From the NCBI RefSeq assembly GCF_001189845.1, contig NZ_LFLZ01000002.1, forward strand, positions 186,001-250,000: a stretch of 64,000 nt of DNA. Direction: 5' to 3'. The stretch is from Bradyrhizobium tropiciagri (lineage in GTDB: Bacteria > Pseudomonadota > Alphaproteobacteria > Rhizobiales > Xanthobacteraceae). The notes below the pieces were generated by a model. The model made no database searches and was not told the DNA's origin. It was given only the letters and a program-made list of their open reading frames with translations. Within the stretch, counting starts at the first letter, position 1. Each line of letters opens with the position of its first letter. The translations under genes and the position numbers were made by a program. Positions 63,719 through 64,000 of the stretch are shown here, piece by piece.

Positions 63719-64000
63719 TACTTGTCGAGCGAGCGGCCGACGAAGTCCCGCTCGGTTGGCTCCTCGGCCGAGTAGTAGCCGGCCGCCTTCTTGGCGACGA
63801 TCTCCACTTGGGCATCGGCCGGCACCAGATCGTCGGGGATCGGCACGCGCTCGACGATGTCGATGCCTTGGCTCACCAGCGCGTCATACTTCATGTCGCT
63901 CATCGAAACGAAGCGATCGATCCGCTTCAGTCCGAGCCAGTGCACGACATCAGGCATCAACTGCTGGAATCGGGCATCCTGAACCCCCGCGACGCATTCG
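63715..64000 (-). CDS. URC1, GTP cyclohydrolase II-like protein of uracil catabolism (C-terminal part, cut by window edge)
   Basis: The last 94 codons are in the window; the gene begins beyond the right edge. The frame stays open to position 64000: ECVAGVQDARFQQLMPDVVH followed by WLGLKRIDRFVSMSDMKYDA and VPIPDDLVPADAQVEIVAKK. This is the C-terminus of the GTP-cyclohydrolase-II-related URC1 family, which acts with URC4 in ribosylurea-type uracil degradation. It ends 4 bases into the URC4 gene. Confidence 0.82.
   Translation of the reverse strand, partial: ECVAGVQDARFQQLMPDVVHWLGLKRIDRFVSMSDMKYDALVSQGIDIVERVPIPDDLVPADAQVEIVAKKAAGYYSAEEPTERDFVGRSLDKY

Overview
The window is high-GC chromosomal DNA from an alphaproteobacterium, most likely Bradyrhizobium or a close relative. 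This rests on gene content, codon use, and dispersed palindromic repeats of a type I associate with Bradyrhizobium genomes (a CGTCATTGCGAG...CTCGCAATGACG element and a GCATGATC...GATCATGC element). No database search was possible.

Left part (1-14.8 kb): a lanthanide/PQQ-linked alcohol oxidation neighbourhood. It holds two periplasmic binding proteins of the quinoprotein-dehydrogenase-associated type (one cut by the left edge), a secreted metallo-hydrolase, a SoxYZ-like fused carrier, an SsuABC-like transporter, an RND metal-efflux pair whose pump is frameshifted, an isolated pqqA, a lanmodulin homologue with four EF-hands, a PQQ alcohol dehydrogenase with the Asp-Tyr-Asp lanthanide signature, and its cytochrome c.

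14.8-20.8 kb: a scar of decayed genes (flgL with an amber stop, the 3' end of flgK, a truncated formyltransferase), then a large zinc-ribbon/class III cyclase/ATPase/TPR regulator with a divergent gene of unknown function.

21-31.6 kb: catabolic genes. A GntR regulator is divergent from a molybdopterin oxidoreductase fused to a flavin/ferredoxin reductase, followed by an AtoE-type permease. Next comes a beta-oxidation operon (thiolase, SDR, enoyl-CoA hydratase, acyl-CoA dehydrogenase) and a truncated IclR regulator.

31.6-33.2 kb: gene-poor, with the 3' half of a tRNA-Lys(CTT) gene, which looks like an integration scar.

33-61 kb: an organosulfur scavenging island. It contains three MetQ-type binding proteins with MetNI, an AprA/FrdA-like flavoprotein with a 2x[4Fe-4S] ferredoxin, four luciferase-like flavin monooxygenases, a DszC/SfnC-like monooxygenase with a flavin reductase, two SsuABC/TauABC-type transporters, a TauD-like dioxygenase, a FAD monooxygenase, serine acetyltransferase, and O-acetylhomoserine sulfhydrylase. 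Read together: import C-S compounds, oxidise them to release sulfite or sulfide, and fix the sulfur into cysteine and homocysteine.

61.3-64 kb: pyrimidine salvage/catabolism (dCMP deaminase, a uracil phosphoribosyltransferase-like protein, URC4, and URC1 cut by the right edge).

At least ten single-base indels interrupt or distort otherwise well-conserved reading frames. Most are losses of one G/C from a short GGC/GCC run. This pattern suggests residual base-calling errors as much as real gene decay, so every frameshifted call here should be read with that in mind.
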